A DNA stretch of 64,000 nucleotides. Source: Periplaneta americana. Taxonomy: Eukaryota > Arthropoda > Insecta > Blattodea > Blattidae. Location of the stretch: contig NC_091119.1 of the NCBI RefSeq assembly GCF_040183065.1, forward strand, positions 103,241,274 through 103,305,273, in the 5' to 3' direction. Numbering within the stretch: position 1 is the stretch's first letter; every line of letters begins with the position of its first letter. Position numbers and translations under genes: made by a program. The notes beneath the pieces are model-generated. The model saw only the letters and a list, made by a program, of their open reading frames with translations, made no database searches and was not told where the DNA came from. Below are positions 48,908 to 60,964 of this stretch, in pieces.

Positions 48908-49925
48908 TCCCGAAAATAAAAATCACTGTGCTTAGGTACGAGGGCTCCATAGGCGTGGAGCCCAATTCAGATAAATTTGTCCAAACGGCTTAAAGCCCGC
49001 CCAGGTCATTTTATTTTCTAGTTACTTACTTTATATCAGTTACTTTCTACTCTGTACGTGAACAATACTGATATATCATAATATTTCAACTACGAGGATT
49101 TTGCTTCACGTACCATGAATAATATTGTCGCATAATTGCATTTTGCACTGAAACAAGACTGACAGACAGGCTGTTTTTCACCTTCTAGTCTATCTGCAGT
49201 GCCTGCTGTCATGATTTGGTGTAAAGAAGTCGCCTATCGCAATTCGCGGAATACCTTCACTTTGACAAATTTATTTCTTATTCTGCTAAACCTCCCCTTA
49301 TATCCGACTTATAGATCACTGCGGGCAGGTTCACAAATTCGTACCTTCCTGAAAACGGTATCGGCGTGACGCAGGGCCACCACCGCAGAGATATCGCAGA
49401 ACAATCACAAGACAACGGATAAACACCCAGTCCTGTGTTGGGAAGCTCATGCGCTATCGATATATGCACAACGGCAGACAATTATTGATAATAAGCGATA
49501 AGAAAGGTTTGTATTATTTAAGCATCGATTTGAACGAATAAATAGAATGAAACGTTCATAGTTACAACCTTGGAAGGTAAATTAAATAGCTAATAAAGAT
49601 ACTATTTATTATATGATTGGTCTATCATTTGATATTCAGAAGCTGCGAACAGGTTAAATGCTGCACGCTACAGCTGATTCTCTTCTCTCCCATGCTATGA
49701 TTTGACGCTCGTAACAATCGTGGCTGTGGTAGCCACATACGTTTCATTAATTGCTTCCGCAATGTATCTACGAAACAATTTTCTTTTTAAAGTTATAAAA
49801 CTAACGTAAGAAATGTATGCCCAGCTATTACATTTTAATTTAAAGTTTGTGTATTTACTGGGTTAATCTATTAATGATTTGCTTAAGTTTCACTTCTTAA
49901 AATATTGACTGTAGGCCATTGCGTA
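48908..49925. other. AT-rich stretch, nothing recognised
   Basis: No supported gene or repeat structure. Confidence 0.35.
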
Positions 49926-50440
49926 TGTTTTTACACGAGAGACTACAGACAGCACTGGGCTCCCCTCTTGGCGCATGCGCTCTGCTTTGTTGATGGGTGG
50001 GAGGGAAGAGTCAAATGTGTTTTCGCGCGGATTCTGACAATGTTAGTATGTGTTGGTATTTTTGTGCTTGTTTTGCTGTGTTTCTGTTATAATAGAAAGT
50101 TTTAGTATTTTTATGTTTGTTTGTTTTATTATGTATGCTTGCGTTTGTGGTGAAAACTTTGGGTATGGTACAGTAATTTAAATAATAGAAAGTTTTAGTA
50201 CATGTTTTTTGTTTTACTACGTTTGCTTACTATGCTTGCGTTTGTGGTGAAAACTTTGCGTAATTGAGATTTATTTTATTTCACGTATTGTTATGGTTCC
50301 ACGCAGTTTTTGTTTATATAATATAGTGTAAATTATTGACATTACATATTTTATGTTTCATTTTGCAGTACATCGTGATTTGATTTTGGTGTTTGTGCAG
50401 TTAACTTTATGAGTTTATATTTTGTGAACGTACTACCAAA

Positions 50441-52759
50441 ATGCCACCTCAGTTAACCTGCCATTTGTGTGATAAAACATTTCAAAAACGTTACAACCTA
50501 AGGCGACACTTTTCTAATATTCATCCCGGCTAGGACTTAAAAGAGCCTCCAAAATTAGTGAGCAAATCATTTAAATGTCCTCTCTGCCATCATAATTCTT
50601 GTGACCACGAAAGTTTTAAACATCACGTACATGAAGCCCATGATATCACATTGAAAGCAGAAGCACAAGAGTTTCCGACGCATTTAGACTTCTACAGCTG
50701 GAAGAGAACGGTTGAAGATCGCGACGTTGCTTTGTTTGTCAAGACGAGAGCAGAAAAGGTCTTAGCTTGTAAATCAAAGTCGGCTACTTTCTATTGTCAT
50801 CGGTCTGGGTACTACACTCCCAAAGTTTCGCCTGATAGCAGAAAACGAGAGCTGAAAATACAGGGTTCATCAAAAATCGATGGCTACTGTTCTGCAAGGA
50901 TGAAAACAATTTTCCATGATGATGGGCGGGTACTTGTGGAATATTGTGCAACGCATGTGGGACATAAAAATGAGTTAGCCCAGTTACTTTTACATTCCGA
51001 TGAACGCAAAGAAATTGCCACTAAAATTGCAATGAAAGTGCCATATGACGAAATCTTAACAAATGTACGGTCTTCTGTGACCAAAGTAGAACTGAAGCGA
51101 AAACATCTAATAACAAAACATGATCTGTATAACAATGAGAGAGAATTTTCTTTGAACAATGAAGCAGTTAGACACTCCAATGATGCAGTCAGCGTGGAGG
51201 CTTGGGTAGAGGCAGAAAAACAGTCGTATAACAGTTGCGTTTTAATGTATAAGCCACAAGGAGTCATTCTACCCGAATATCCACAGCTTCTGGAAAATGA
51301 TTTTATTCTTGGAATAATGACAGAGTCAAAAGAAGAAATACTTAAAAAATTCGGGTCAGATATCATATGAACCGACAGTAATCATGGCATGAATGCTTAC
51401 GGCTTCGAAATGACAACTTTGCTTGTTCTTGACAATCTAAGGCAAGGATTCCCTTGTGCCTTTCTTATATCCAATCGAATGGATTCTACAAGTCTGAAGA
51501 TATTTTTCGAAGCTGTGAAAAGAAAAGTTGGCAACATAAGCTGCAATGTGTTCATGCCAGACATAGCAGACACTTTTTATAACGCTTGGCAAGACATAAT
51601 GGGCAATGCAAATAAACGTTTATATTGTACTTGGCATGTACTTAGAGCCTGGCAGAAGAATCTTTCCAAAATTAAAGATTCAGAAAAGCAGAAACAAACA
51701 TACGATTTGTTAAGGACCCTTTTACAAGAGACCGATGAAACTGCATTTCATCGTATGTTAGATGCGAGTATGCAACAACTGTATGAGGACGAACTAACAA
51801 AAGATTTTTCATTTTATTTTCAGCAAAATTATGTAAAGTGTTGTAATTTTTGGGCTTACTGTTACCGGCTAAACGCTGGTATCAACACAAATATGCATTT
51901 GGAATCTATGCACAAAACCCTGAAGCATCCCTTCTTGAAAGGCAAAACAGTCAAAAGAATGGACAAAGCAATACATGCTATCATGCAATTGATTAAAACA
52001 AAATTATTTGACCGCCTAATCATTTATGAAAAAGGGAAAGTAACTTCCAAATTGAAAAATCTTCGAGCCCGCCATAATAAATCCATGGAGATGAGTTCTG
52101 ACGTGGTACTCGCAAATGATGACAATAGTTGGACTGTTGCCTCGTCATCATCTCAAGTTCCTCAGTTGTACACTGTGAATCTTGTTGAACCCAATTGTCA
52201 ATGTTCTCTTATATGTGAACACTGCTGTGCTTGCATTCATAAGTTTAGTTGCACATGTATTGACGCAAGCACTAAGTGGAACATGTGTAAACATATACAC
52301 TTAGTTTGTCGGTCACTGAGTACTACTTGTGGGCCATCAGATGCTGTCAAAGATTCAGATGTGCTGATAATTGACGAAGATCCAAATTTTACCGAAAAAA
52401 ATGCTATATTAAATGAAGTGGGAAGCAGTTCATTTACAACAAGTGATGTAGAAAAACTGAAGGCTGAAGTTTCAGGAGAATTTAATTCTATTTTGGTGAA
52501 ATTGAATTCAATAGAAGAAATAAATATACTCAGGAAAGCTATAAAAGGTGTAGCCCCGATTATTAATGCAGCTAAGCAAAATTCTGTAAAATCAGCCTTG
52601 CTACAACCATCTAAATGCAACTCAAACAGAAATATTGATCAGCAAATCCGTATCATTTCAAAGAAAAAACATAAGACCGCAAAAAAGCCTTTCAAGACAC
52701 CTTCAGAACAGGAAGTACTGAAACTTGCCGTTAAAACAACGTCAGTGAACGTAGAATAA
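50441..52759 (+). pseudogene. Mutator-like transposase, C2H2 fingers and SWIM, two stops
   Basis: One reading frame of about 772 codons broken by two stop codons. ATG 50441 starts MPPQLTCHLCDKTFQKRYNL, a classical C2H2 finger (C7, C10, H23, H28); TAG at 50531-50533; second finger FKCPLCHHNSCDHESFKHHV. The N-terminal domain follows (KIQGSSKIDGYCSARMKTIF), a TGA at 51368-51370, then the DDE core (NHGMNAYGFEMTTLLVLDNL; FPCAFLISNRMDS; MPDIADTFYNAWQDIM; LYCTWHVLRAWQKNL), and a SWIM-type finger (CIHKFSCTCIDASTKWNMCKH). Frame is otherwise intact to 52759 with a Lys-rich C-terminus. The stops are point changes, so inactivation is recent. It could also be read through, but nothing here shows that. Confidence 0.9.
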
Positions 52760-53032
52760 AGTGTTTTGTACGTGTGTGAAAAGGAGTGAACTTCTACTGT
52801 ACATATTATGTATTAGGGCCTATAGGTAATAGGCTCTAGACTAGTGAATTTTTATTATCCGATGCATTGAACATAATTACAATTTAAAAAATGATATAGA
52901 TATGCGTGTGGAAAGAAGTGAACTTCTGTATGGAGGCACATGTTGTATAGGCTTAATAGGGCTATTGTATTTTATCACGCACCGTACCATATCACCACAA
53001 AACTAAAGACTCAGAAATCGTGTTGTGAAATG

Positions 53033-53254
53033 TTATGTTTTATTTAACGACGCTCGCAACTGCAGAGGTTATATCAGCGTCGCCGGATGTGCCGGAATTT
53101 TGTCCCGCAGGAGTTCTTTTACATGCCAGTAAATCTACTGACATGAGCCTATCGCATTTAAGCACACTTAAATGCCATCGACCTGGCCCGGGATCGAACC
53201 CGCAACGTTGGGCATAGAAGGTCAGCGCTATACCAACTCGCCAACCAGGTCGAC
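53033..53254 (-). mobile_element. SINE family A inside the Mutator-like element
   Basis: Reverse-orientation copy with B box GGGATCGAACCCGC. Near-identical flanks CGTGTTGTGAAATG (53019-53032) and CGTGCTGTGAATG (53255-53267) look like a slightly diverged TSD. Lies between the transposase stop and the right terminal repeat. Confidence 0.85.
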
Positions 53255-53710
53255 CGTGCTGTGAATGATTAGTTCCTTTACATGAACATTTTAAATCCAG
53301 CTTTGAAAACTACGGCGTCATTCCAAGGTACGTGCTGTATTTTGTTATTTTAGAAAATAAGCATATTCTAATATGCCTTTAATGACCATGATTCCTATTT
53401 TAACATTTACAGTATATATGACGTAAGTTCGATTACAGTAAACATAAACACTTAGATACTGTTAGTACCAAGAATTATTTTATTTGCCATTGCAAAATAG
53501 ATTTAACTTTGAATATCACTAAATTTATTTCGCTATATGCAAACCTAATACCAAACACCTACTTCCCACAGCATTACACTTCTGAAACATCTTTCTTCAC
53601 TCTCTTCCACCAACAAATTGCAAGATTTAAATGCCCGGTAATAAAGCAAACTTTAGTGCGCATGCACCAGCCGAGAGCCGGTGCTGTCCGTAGAGTCTCG
53701 TTGTTTTTAC

Positions 53711-55497
53711 TGGCAAAAAAGCAGAAGGCAAAGCGAGTATAAAGTTGCACCTCATTGGATTATGGAATGCAGTAGAGGGAGTGCAACGATATGGCCAACT
53801 TAATATATTTGAAAACAACTCAGACAGTAAATTATCAAGTTTTCTTGGATGTTTAAAGGAATAGGAACATACATAAATGGAATTAACTGTGCTAATTATA
53901 CTAATTTGCTTCAAATGGATTTTCTTAGTGCAGCGCAGTGCCATTTTATTATTTTATTAGAAGCATGACGTTATTGGTACTACTCAATGACGTTATACTG
54001 AACGCCCTTATTTTAATTTCGAGGGAGAATCGCGGATGTGCAGTTCGTGATTGTTTGTGGCTGGTGAAATGTTGTGTGCGTGGTTTAATTTTTGTGTTGG
54101 ATAATGGAGGATATGAATAAATGTACGGCCTGAGAATGTCTTCGCGAGTTGAAAGGTTAGTTACACATTTTATTGTAGACTGTATTTGATATTTTCTGAA
54201 GATGAGTGTTTCTTAAAATCTCCCGAGAACTATGACATAGTAGAATGGTAAAGTTAGTTTCAGTATCACGTATTGCATTACTTTACATATAATAGAACTG
54301 TTTAAAAATAGAGCTGTTTGAAGTTCAATGAAGACGTATTATATATTTCTTCCTCCACAGTAAAATGCAACGCGGTATGATTGAGTTATTTCCACAACCA
54401 AATATAAGTAGAACTGCATTAGATATTGCATACAGTTGCCTGGGAACTACATTCGGAATGTCACCCATACTACACATTGTAGCGTTTAAAAATTTCTTTA
54501 GCCAGTTTTGCGTTTGTGTAAGAGATGATAATAGTATTATGAAATACCAGTTATTTGGTCAGATTATTGTTCCAATTTGGCTCCCTCAGATAGGTTATGA
54601 TAGAATCTCCTTTCATCACGAAAATAGAGGAGCCGTAATAAAATTAGGCCTATATTTTGTACCAGTTTTCATCTTGTTATATTTTTAAAAGATACATATT
54701 AATTCAAACGAGTTGATTATAATTTTCGTAGTTTTGGCCTACTACTCGTGTTTATAGTTAACATTCCAGTTGTAAAATATAATGCGATAGCTATTCGGGA
54801 TTCCTCTTCATTATGTATTGTGTAAAAGTACTGGGTGAATTTTTATTACTGTACTGCCAGTATAGGAAATTAAAAACAAACACTGAAAATACCTTGGTTT
54901 TGTAGTGTGGAGTAGTAGAAACTCGATGTGATCACTGGGAGAGCTGTGGTCCCACCCTAAATGGGTTCCTTACTTATATAAGAAAATCGTCGTACTTGAA
55001 GGAAGAAGGCGGCCATATTCCGTCGGTTGTGACGTTATTTGAGGTGGAGTGGGAGAATGATTGCAGTATCGCCAACTGTGGTAACCATTCATATTATCTT
55101 ACACACCTAACCTAACCTAACGTAAAGTGCTACACACCTATTGTAACATTCCTAACGTTTAGCACACCTGTTGTAACATTCCTCACAGTTTCATTTCGTT
55201 TGCGATATTGGCATCCCTGCTACGTCTATAGGCTTGGAACTCAAGAGTCATCTAGTGGAAGTGAAGTGAAACTGCGACTGTTAGTTACGTTTCCGAAGTT
55301 GTTTGTGTTATCTGCAAGAATTATTGTGTCATTGTAGTGATAATTGCATTTATATTGTAGAATAAAAATTGAAATGTGTCATGGCTGAGATAAAAGTGTT
55401 CTAAATTGATTTCCAGGCCACAATCCCAGTGATAAACGTGTGAACATTCGTTAGGAGTCCGTTAGAAGTGGCAGTAGAGTAATAAAAAAGGAAGTTA
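53711..55497. other. Mostly non-coding; one unrecognised ORF
   Basis: An open frame at 54365-54688 (107 codons, MQRGMIELFPQPNISRTALD) follows a good acceptor (TTTCTTCCTCCACAG at about 54347-54360) but matches nothing I know. Around 55100-55190, CCTAACCTAACC (TTAGG-like) and two copies of CACACCT.TTGTAACATTCCT occur. Confidence 0.3.
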
Positions 55498-55699
55498 CCT
55501 AGTATCCGGTACTCGTTACATAAGCTGTTAAGTCAGCTATTTTTGTATAATCATAAAAATATTTATATTTTCCCTGGGCCAAAAATATATTACAAACTGA
55601 CTAGAATCCCATCTAGTAACAAACTATTAAAATTCTTTTCAGAAAGGAGCCACTGTGTGAACATAAAAACGACCTTTGTAACGAGTACCGGGTACTAGG
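55498..55699. mobile_element. 202-bp palindromic-end MITE
   Basis: Ends CCTAGTATCCGGTACTCGTT and CCTAGTACCCGGTACTCGTT (right end reversed) match over 23 bp with one difference. Interior AT-rich. TSD not clear. Confidence 0.72.
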
Positions 55700-56035
55700 A
55701 AACTACCAATAAAAATTGACCAAGTACTGATTGTGGATTCTTACCAAAAAAAAAAACCTGGTTCATCCGAGTTTAACCATGTCCTAGTGAAGTAAAGTGA
55801 CGTTAAAAACTGTTTCCTTTATTTTTAACTATGCCTTGATTGTACTTATGCAGTGTAAAATATTACCATGACAACTAAAACTCACGATTAAGCAAAGCCT
55901 GCATGGTATAGTAAAAAAACAAGGTACAATAAAAATGTAAACAATAGGTTTTTGATGTCACTGTATTTCGTTCAACCGTACTAAGCGTCATTTCTTGAAA
56001 TGCAAGGTATATTTCATATTGAATTGTTTCATTCA
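55700..56035. other. Non-coding, nothing recognised
   Basis: AT-rich sequence with an A run at 55746-55756. Confidence 0.35.
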
Positions 56036-56039
56036 TTTA

Positions 56040-56496
56040 GTGTTCTGCCCAAGGGCAGTCCTTCACTGCAAACCCAGCTTTTTCCAATCCTTCCTATTTT
56101 CTGCCTTCCTCTTTGTTACATTTGATCCATATATCTTAATGTCGTCTAGTATCTGATATCTTCTTATCCACTGAACTCTTCTGCTGTTCACCATTCCTTC
56201 CAGTGCATCCTTCAGTAGGCAGTTTCTTCTCGGCCAGTGACCCAACTAATTCCTTTTCCTCTTTCTGATCAGTTTTAGCATCATTCTTTCTTCACCCACT
56301 CTTTCCAACACAGCTTGAAGTCCTAGTTACACTCCAAGTATTTGAAGCTGTCCATTTGCTCTACTGACTGTCTCATTCGGAATTTGCAAGTTTAACTTTT
56401 TTATTTCTCTTCCTACGACCATGGTCTTCGTCTTATTTGCATTTATCTTCATCCCACACTACTCACAGCTGTCATTTAGCTATTGAACTGTTTATT
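56040..56496 (-). pseudogene. LINE C-terminal fragment
   Basis: Minus strand reads GHWPRRNCLLKDALEGMVNS, RRVQWIRRYQILDDIKIYGS, then KRKAENRKDWKKLGLQ and a stop near 56063. This is the C-terminal region of a common insect LINE; upstream RT text is decayed. A SINE is inserted at its upstream end (56497). Confidence 0.7.
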
Positions 56497-56717
56497 TTTT
56501 ATTTTATTGGGTTATTTTACGACGCTGTATCAACATCAAGGTCTGAACGAAATGAAGGTGATAATGCCGGTGAAATGAGTCCGGGGTCCAGCACCGAAAG
56601 TTACCAAGCATTGCTCGTTTTGGGTTGAGGGAAAACCCCGGAAAAAACCTCAATCAGGTAACTTGCCCCGACCGGGATTCGAACCGACGCGCTGACCGTT
56701 ACTCCACAGGTGTGGAC
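56497..56717 (-). mobile_element. SINE family C, minus, 13-bp TSD
   Basis: Flanked by TGAACTGTTTATT at 56484-56496 and 56718-56730. The head is slightly shortened (CCGACGCGCTGACCGTTACT). Confidence 0.92.
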
Positions 56718-56730
56718 TGAACTGTTTATT

Positions 56731-58080
56731 CATTAATTATGTACATATTTAAAATGTATCTTTTTGTTAGTATTTTATACTCCTTATGAAAAATATTTAC
56801 TTAGATCTAGTGCTCAAGTGTTTGTTACGAGATAGTTACCCTTAAGAAAGTTTCATTAAGGCTACCATATGTCTGTAGAAAAGTAGGATTGCTTTCGAGC
56901 CTCAGATTCCGGCATTCATAAAACCTTTGACGGTACAGTCAAGTTTTCGACGTCCATTGTGAACCTGAAGTTTTTATGAATATAAACCAGTTTTTCGTAC
57001 ATACAGTCTATTCCATACAGAACTAGAAAGTATTGGCAGTTAAACGGCTTCAAGGTGTCACCCTGGCAACCGCTGAAACCAGCCACCCAAACAAAGTCCA
57101 TGCTGACAAGTCGCGACTTTTTCACGTTAGCACGTGATAGCCAGCTGTTTTGTTCGGAAGTATCGAATCATCGTTACTGTGTTGCAGCAAGTATTGGTGT
57201 TTTGCCATAGCTATTCTTTTCGTAGTTATTTTGTGTTGATGGAGGTGAATTATTTTGAGCTTAGTTTTAAATTTAATTTAACTGTGTGAGTATTTCTAAC
57301 GCGATTTATAGTGGTCGTGCATTTATAAAATGTCGCAAGGCAGTGAGTTCTTACTCCTTCAGTTAACGGAAGTTTCATAGAACAAACTTTTACTTAATTA
57401 TAATAATGATCCGAGGCATGACATCTCATTGATAACCATGACCGACCAGCCGGCTGCTGGGCTCACGTCCACATGCCGAGGCTGAGGTGGACGATCATCC
57501 AACCAGAATGGAGGTATCGTGTAGTTAGTACGATGATCTCCCAGCCGTTATAGCTACTTTCGTAATTACTTAATTATATTTGGGAAAAATAAATATATTA
57601 CTTGCGTGAAATTTTAAAATCACTCTCTCGTTACTTTTAATTACGTGATTTTATTTGGCAATGTGATCGCGAAGCGATTAATTTTATTATCCACCTTGTG
57701 GAATCTTAAGAAATAGGCCTACTCATCTTTCACCATATTTACTTTATCAGGATAAACTGAAGTAGGCCTGATTCCGCGTCATTGTTACGCCTACTGATAC
57801 TAATACCTGAAACGCCTAGCTCAGGTAAACCACACGCCCCTCTATTTCTCTGTACCGTTCACCAAACTGTAATTCTGATTTGTGTTCGCCTGACACTTCT
57901 ATACGAGACATTATTATTCTAATCAACGGCTAAGGTCATTATTGTCTTTTGATAATTTAAATTCCCTCCCGCACTATTTGCATCGCACGTGCGCGTGAAG
58001 TACGATGAGGCAATGTTGTACGCTGCCTTGCCCTCCCTATCTGTTTCTCTCGACGCAAACGCTAGCAGACTACCGCCTTC
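56731..58080. other. Mostly non-coding; possible further repeat
   Basis: Around 57410-57560, ACCGACCAGCCGGCTGCTGG..GTGGACGATCATCCAACCAG is a GC-richer patch that resembles a dispersed insect repeat, with only one copy here. The rest shows no gene. Confidence 0.3.
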
Positions 58081-58084
58081 CGAA

Positions 58085-58292
58085 TTATTGCCATCGATTC
58101 TAACATTAGAAAATGTATTTATCGGGCCAGAAGATCTATTTTGCCACCATTGCCGGAAACGTTAAATGACGTTCATAGTGTTTTGCAGGAAATGTCTACT
58201 TTAAGTGTAAAAAGTGAAAATATGCTTCTCATCAACGACTCTAACTTTAATATCGTGTGCTTTTCAACTGAACATTGTCGCTCTCACATATT
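58085..58292 (+). pseudogene. FLYWCH-type Mutator-like transposase fragment
   Basis: Reads DSNIRKCIYRARRSILPPLP, ETLNDVHSVLQEMSTLSVKS, ENMLLINDSNFNIVCFSTEH. This is the segment just before the DDE core of FLYWCH Mutator-like transposases, corresponding to text missing from the relic at 29712. Cut off by a LINE fragment at 58293. Confidence 0.65.
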
Positions 58293-58362
58293 ATACCCGC
58301 CATCGGTCCTTATCCTGTGCAAGATTAATCCAGTCTCTCTCATCATATCCCACCGCATTGTT
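58293..58362 (-). mobile_element. LINE 3' fragment
   Basis: The reverse complement contains GGTGGGATATGATGAGAGAG and GATTAATCTTGCACAGGATA, matching the 46914-47552 LINE near 47400-47450. Confidence 0.75.
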
Positions 58363-58366
58363 GTTG

Positions 58367-58500
58367 TTTAGTCAACTGTCCGAAGACAGGTCTGGCCCTC
58401 ACAAGTGATACCAAGAAGCACCACTTAGGAGGCAACAAGACCAGAGATACTGGGGTAGGATGGCCAGTTCCTTTCCCCCTCCATTGCATACATCGCCAGG
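58367..58500 (+). repeat. Interspersed repeat F, copy 3
   Basis: TTGTTTAGTCAACTGTCCGA..CTCACAAGTGATACCAAG..GATGGCCAGTTCCTTTCCCC, the same repeat as 11645 and 12849. Confidence 0.7.
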
Positions 58501-58879
58501 TACAGTATTCCAACCACGAGAAAGTCTCAGGGGAATGAGACGCAGCGGGGTAATGCTGTGAACGAATGTTGATGTCATAAGGTCACACACGTGGGTACGC
58601 GTATTTCTATTTGCTTACTCTCACCCAGCACAAACGATAACACTGATATACTTACACTATCCTAGTTTTCAAAATTAGATCACTGTTAATCTCCTGGGGC
58701 CCTATTCATAGACATTCTTAGAGCGGGTTAAATAGCTACTTCCGGTGGATGATCAGCGAACTAACGTTTTTCGTATTCATAAACTAGTGTTAGCGATAAT
58801 ACGTGTACTAAGAGGGGTTTGGCTGGCTAAATTTTAGCCCCCGCCGTTAGGGTAGTTTAGAGGCCGACTAGCTTAGCAA

Positions 58880-59140
58880 GATGGCTGTTATGATGCAGTG
58901 AATGTGGGTTATGTACGTCGAATTCGTGATGTGATATGTAGGAGGAAGACGTACCTACCGAGATTGGACATATTTAGAAAATATGAAGTACACAACATTA
59001 GTCAGGCTTCTGTAAGATGTATAATAACGAATGTGTCAGTAGCAATCACTGGACTTGCGCTTCGTTACGTACGTTTTCCTAGGGAAGAAAAACGAATAAC
59101 ACTGCGAGAAAGTTTGACGACATCGCAAGATTCTCTTCAG
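58880..59140 (+). pseudogene. PIF/Harbinger transposase, exon 1 remnant
   Basis: Reads NVGYVRRIRDVICRRKTYLP and then RFPREEKRITLRESL, ending at the donor CTTCAG|GTAATT (59141) in phase 0. The first part resembles the N-terminus of PIF transposases; the middle has lost recognisable sequence. A GGGGCCCTATTCATAGACAT end-like sequence at 58697 may be the left terminus. Confidence 0.6.
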
Positions 59141-59254
59141 GTAATTATATTTCATGATTTGAATATTGTATGTGAATGCTTTCTTAGAGAAATTTGTACT
59201 GTACCGGTACCATATTGGTACAGTAGGCCTATTGTGATATTTCATCATTTTTAG

Positions 59255-59362
59255 GTTATTGGCGCCATAGATGGCACGCACATACCCATAACAAATGTAG
59301 GAGGAGAACTGTCACAAATATATATCAACCGAAAAGGATGGTATTCTCTATTAAACGTTCAG
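59255..59362 (+). pseudogene. PIF/Harbinger transposase, catalytic exon
   Basis: A 36-codon exon between TTTTTAG and GTACGT, phase 0 at both ends: VIGAIDGTHIPITNVGGELS then QIYINRKGWYSLLNVQ. AIDGTH carries the first catalytic Asp of the PIF DDE nuclease. Confidence 0.85.
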
Positions 59363-60318
59363 GTACGTACTGTAAATGAAATTACAACCCGTAAGAGGTT
59401 ATGTAGACCTAGGCTGAAATTTTGGTGAAACTAGCGCTGAGGTAGTTCCGATGATTTCGATACTGAAAATCGTTGAATTTGTGAGATATGAGATGCAGTT
59501 GGTCATATATGCAAGCCATTATAAAAGCCAAAAATAATCTAACCTAATCTATCACAGATTCGTATATGCAAGGTGTATAAGCAGAGTACGAAGAGAACCA
59601 CCTCAGTGCTAGTTTAGCTTTTAATAACTTTATTTACATTTTAGATAGTAATGCATTATATTACATTATTTCAGTTAAATGGTACAAGAAAAAGATTTGT
59701 AATTTGTAATTCTCCAGAAAAGCTACACTGAAGAAGACAATAAAAAATCGCCTCAATGTTGTTGCCCCCCCCCCTCCTTCTAACTAATTACTAATATAAC
59801 ATGCGAGAAGTCGAGGGAGAATTATTAAAGAAATGGTGTTATATTGGTAATAAGTGGGAGTGTGGGAGCTACAACAGTGCATTACAGTATGTAAGTAACA
59901 GTACCCAAGTAACTATTAAACGATTTTTATGTTGAAAGTATTTGTGGCTGCTGACTAAAACCACATGTTTATTTGGCCTACTGTATATATGTCACGGAAG
60001 TCAGTGAAGCAAATATCTATTGTTCCTCCTTCAATGTAGCTTTTGTGGAGAATTACGAGAAGGTCAGCTGTTAGCAGCTCTAAATATCAGAATGAAAAAA
60101 ACTCAAAGAATAAAAACTGTTGCTTAGTTAAAAAACTTGGAATTTTTTTACCAAATTGCACAAAAAAAGGGATACATTTCACTTATATGAGTAACAAATC
60201 ACATTCGTAGCTTTCATTTGTGTACCCACATGACAGTTTTTTTAACAGTTTTAATTTTTTATAGAAATGTCCTTTATGAAATTGCTAGTTAACACATATA
60301 TTACCTTATTCATTTAAG
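59363..60318. other. Intron of the Harbinger relic
   Basis: Begins GTACGT and ends TTTAAG in the transposon's direction. Contains a C run at 59766-59775 and no other recognised feature. Confidence 0.55.
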
Positions 60319-60495
60319 GTTATAAGTGATGCAAGTTTCCAAATTCTGGATATAGTGGCACGTTGAAGAGGAAGTGCCCATGACTCTTGCATTTTCAATG
60401 AGATTAGAATTAAGAAGCAATTTGAACAGAATGAATTTGGACGCTTCATTTTGTTGGGGGATAGTGGTTATGGTGTACACAAATATTTGTTAATG
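60319..60495 (+). pseudogene. PIF/Harbinger transposase, third exon with stop
   Basis: After acceptor TTCATTTAAG: VISDASFQILDIVAR, a TGA at 60364-60366 in place of the usual Trp, RGSAHDSCIFNEIRIKKQFE, and GRFILLGDSGYG, which holds the second catalytic Asp. Coding fades after about 60495, so the C-terminal Glu region is missing. Confidence 0.8.
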
Positions 60496-60745
60496 CTTGT
60501 AAAGTGAATTACTCTACTTGCAATGTATTGTGTACTTTTGTATAAGCTTAACTGATGAATTCTATATTTGTTTGATAAAATGTCTAAACTTGTAAATTGA
60601 ATTAATCTGCTTGCTATATACCTAAATTATTGTGTAGTTCAACTAATTGTTTATGCCTTTAAATTGAATTAATCTGCTTGCTAGCTATTGTCTTAATTCA
60701 ATTACCTATGCATGAAAATTTAATTGATCTGCTTGCTATCTTTTT
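60495..60745. repeat. Degenerate 65-80-bp tandem repeat, about four units
   Basis: AAATTGAATTAATCTGCTTGCTA recurs with variation near 60490, 60592, 60660 and 60718, each followed by ATT/TAA-rich text. It lies straight after the Harbinger coding remnant. Confidence 0.6.
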
Positions 60746-60779
60746 ATACCATTTTAATTGTTTTTATACTTATTTGCAG

Positions 60780-60925
60780 CTGCTCTCGGGCTTGGATTAG
60801 ATTCCTGCTTGGACTGATTACCTGGATGGATTTTTCAGAGGTTTTCCCCAACATTAAGGCAAATGTTAGGTAATATGTGGCGAATCCTGGCCTCACCTCA
60901 TCTTGCCAAGAATTTGTGTAACTCT
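60780..60925 (+). mobile_element. SINE family B, partial and diverged
   Basis: GATTCCTGCTTGGACTGATT, ACATTAAGGCAAATGTTAGG and GGCGAATCCTGGCCTCA follow the family B body but lack its tail. Confidence 0.7.
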
Positions 60926-60964
60926 TGACTTGTTCCACATCTTAAAGCTTCTATGGAACACAAT

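Larger units (their letters stand above)
49935..53701 (+). mobile_element. Mutator-like element with 9-bp TSD
   Basis: Left end ACGAGAGACTACAGACAGCA and right end (reversed) ACGAGACTCTACGGACAGCA are inverted repeats that stay similar for about 45 bp, both reaching GCATGCGC. Identical TGTTTTTAC flanks lie at 49926-49934 and 53702-53710; 9 bp is the MULE hallmark. The interior carries a C2H2/SWIM transposase and, downstream, a later SINE (53033-53254). Confidence 0.9.

Noticed and set aside
54365-54688. 107-codon ORF after a good acceptor
   Set aside because: No recognisable motif, partner exon or compositional signal; mentioned in the spacer entry only.
55080-55130. Telomere or chromosome end
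   Set aside because: Only two or three TTAGG-like units occur, inside ordinary sequence.
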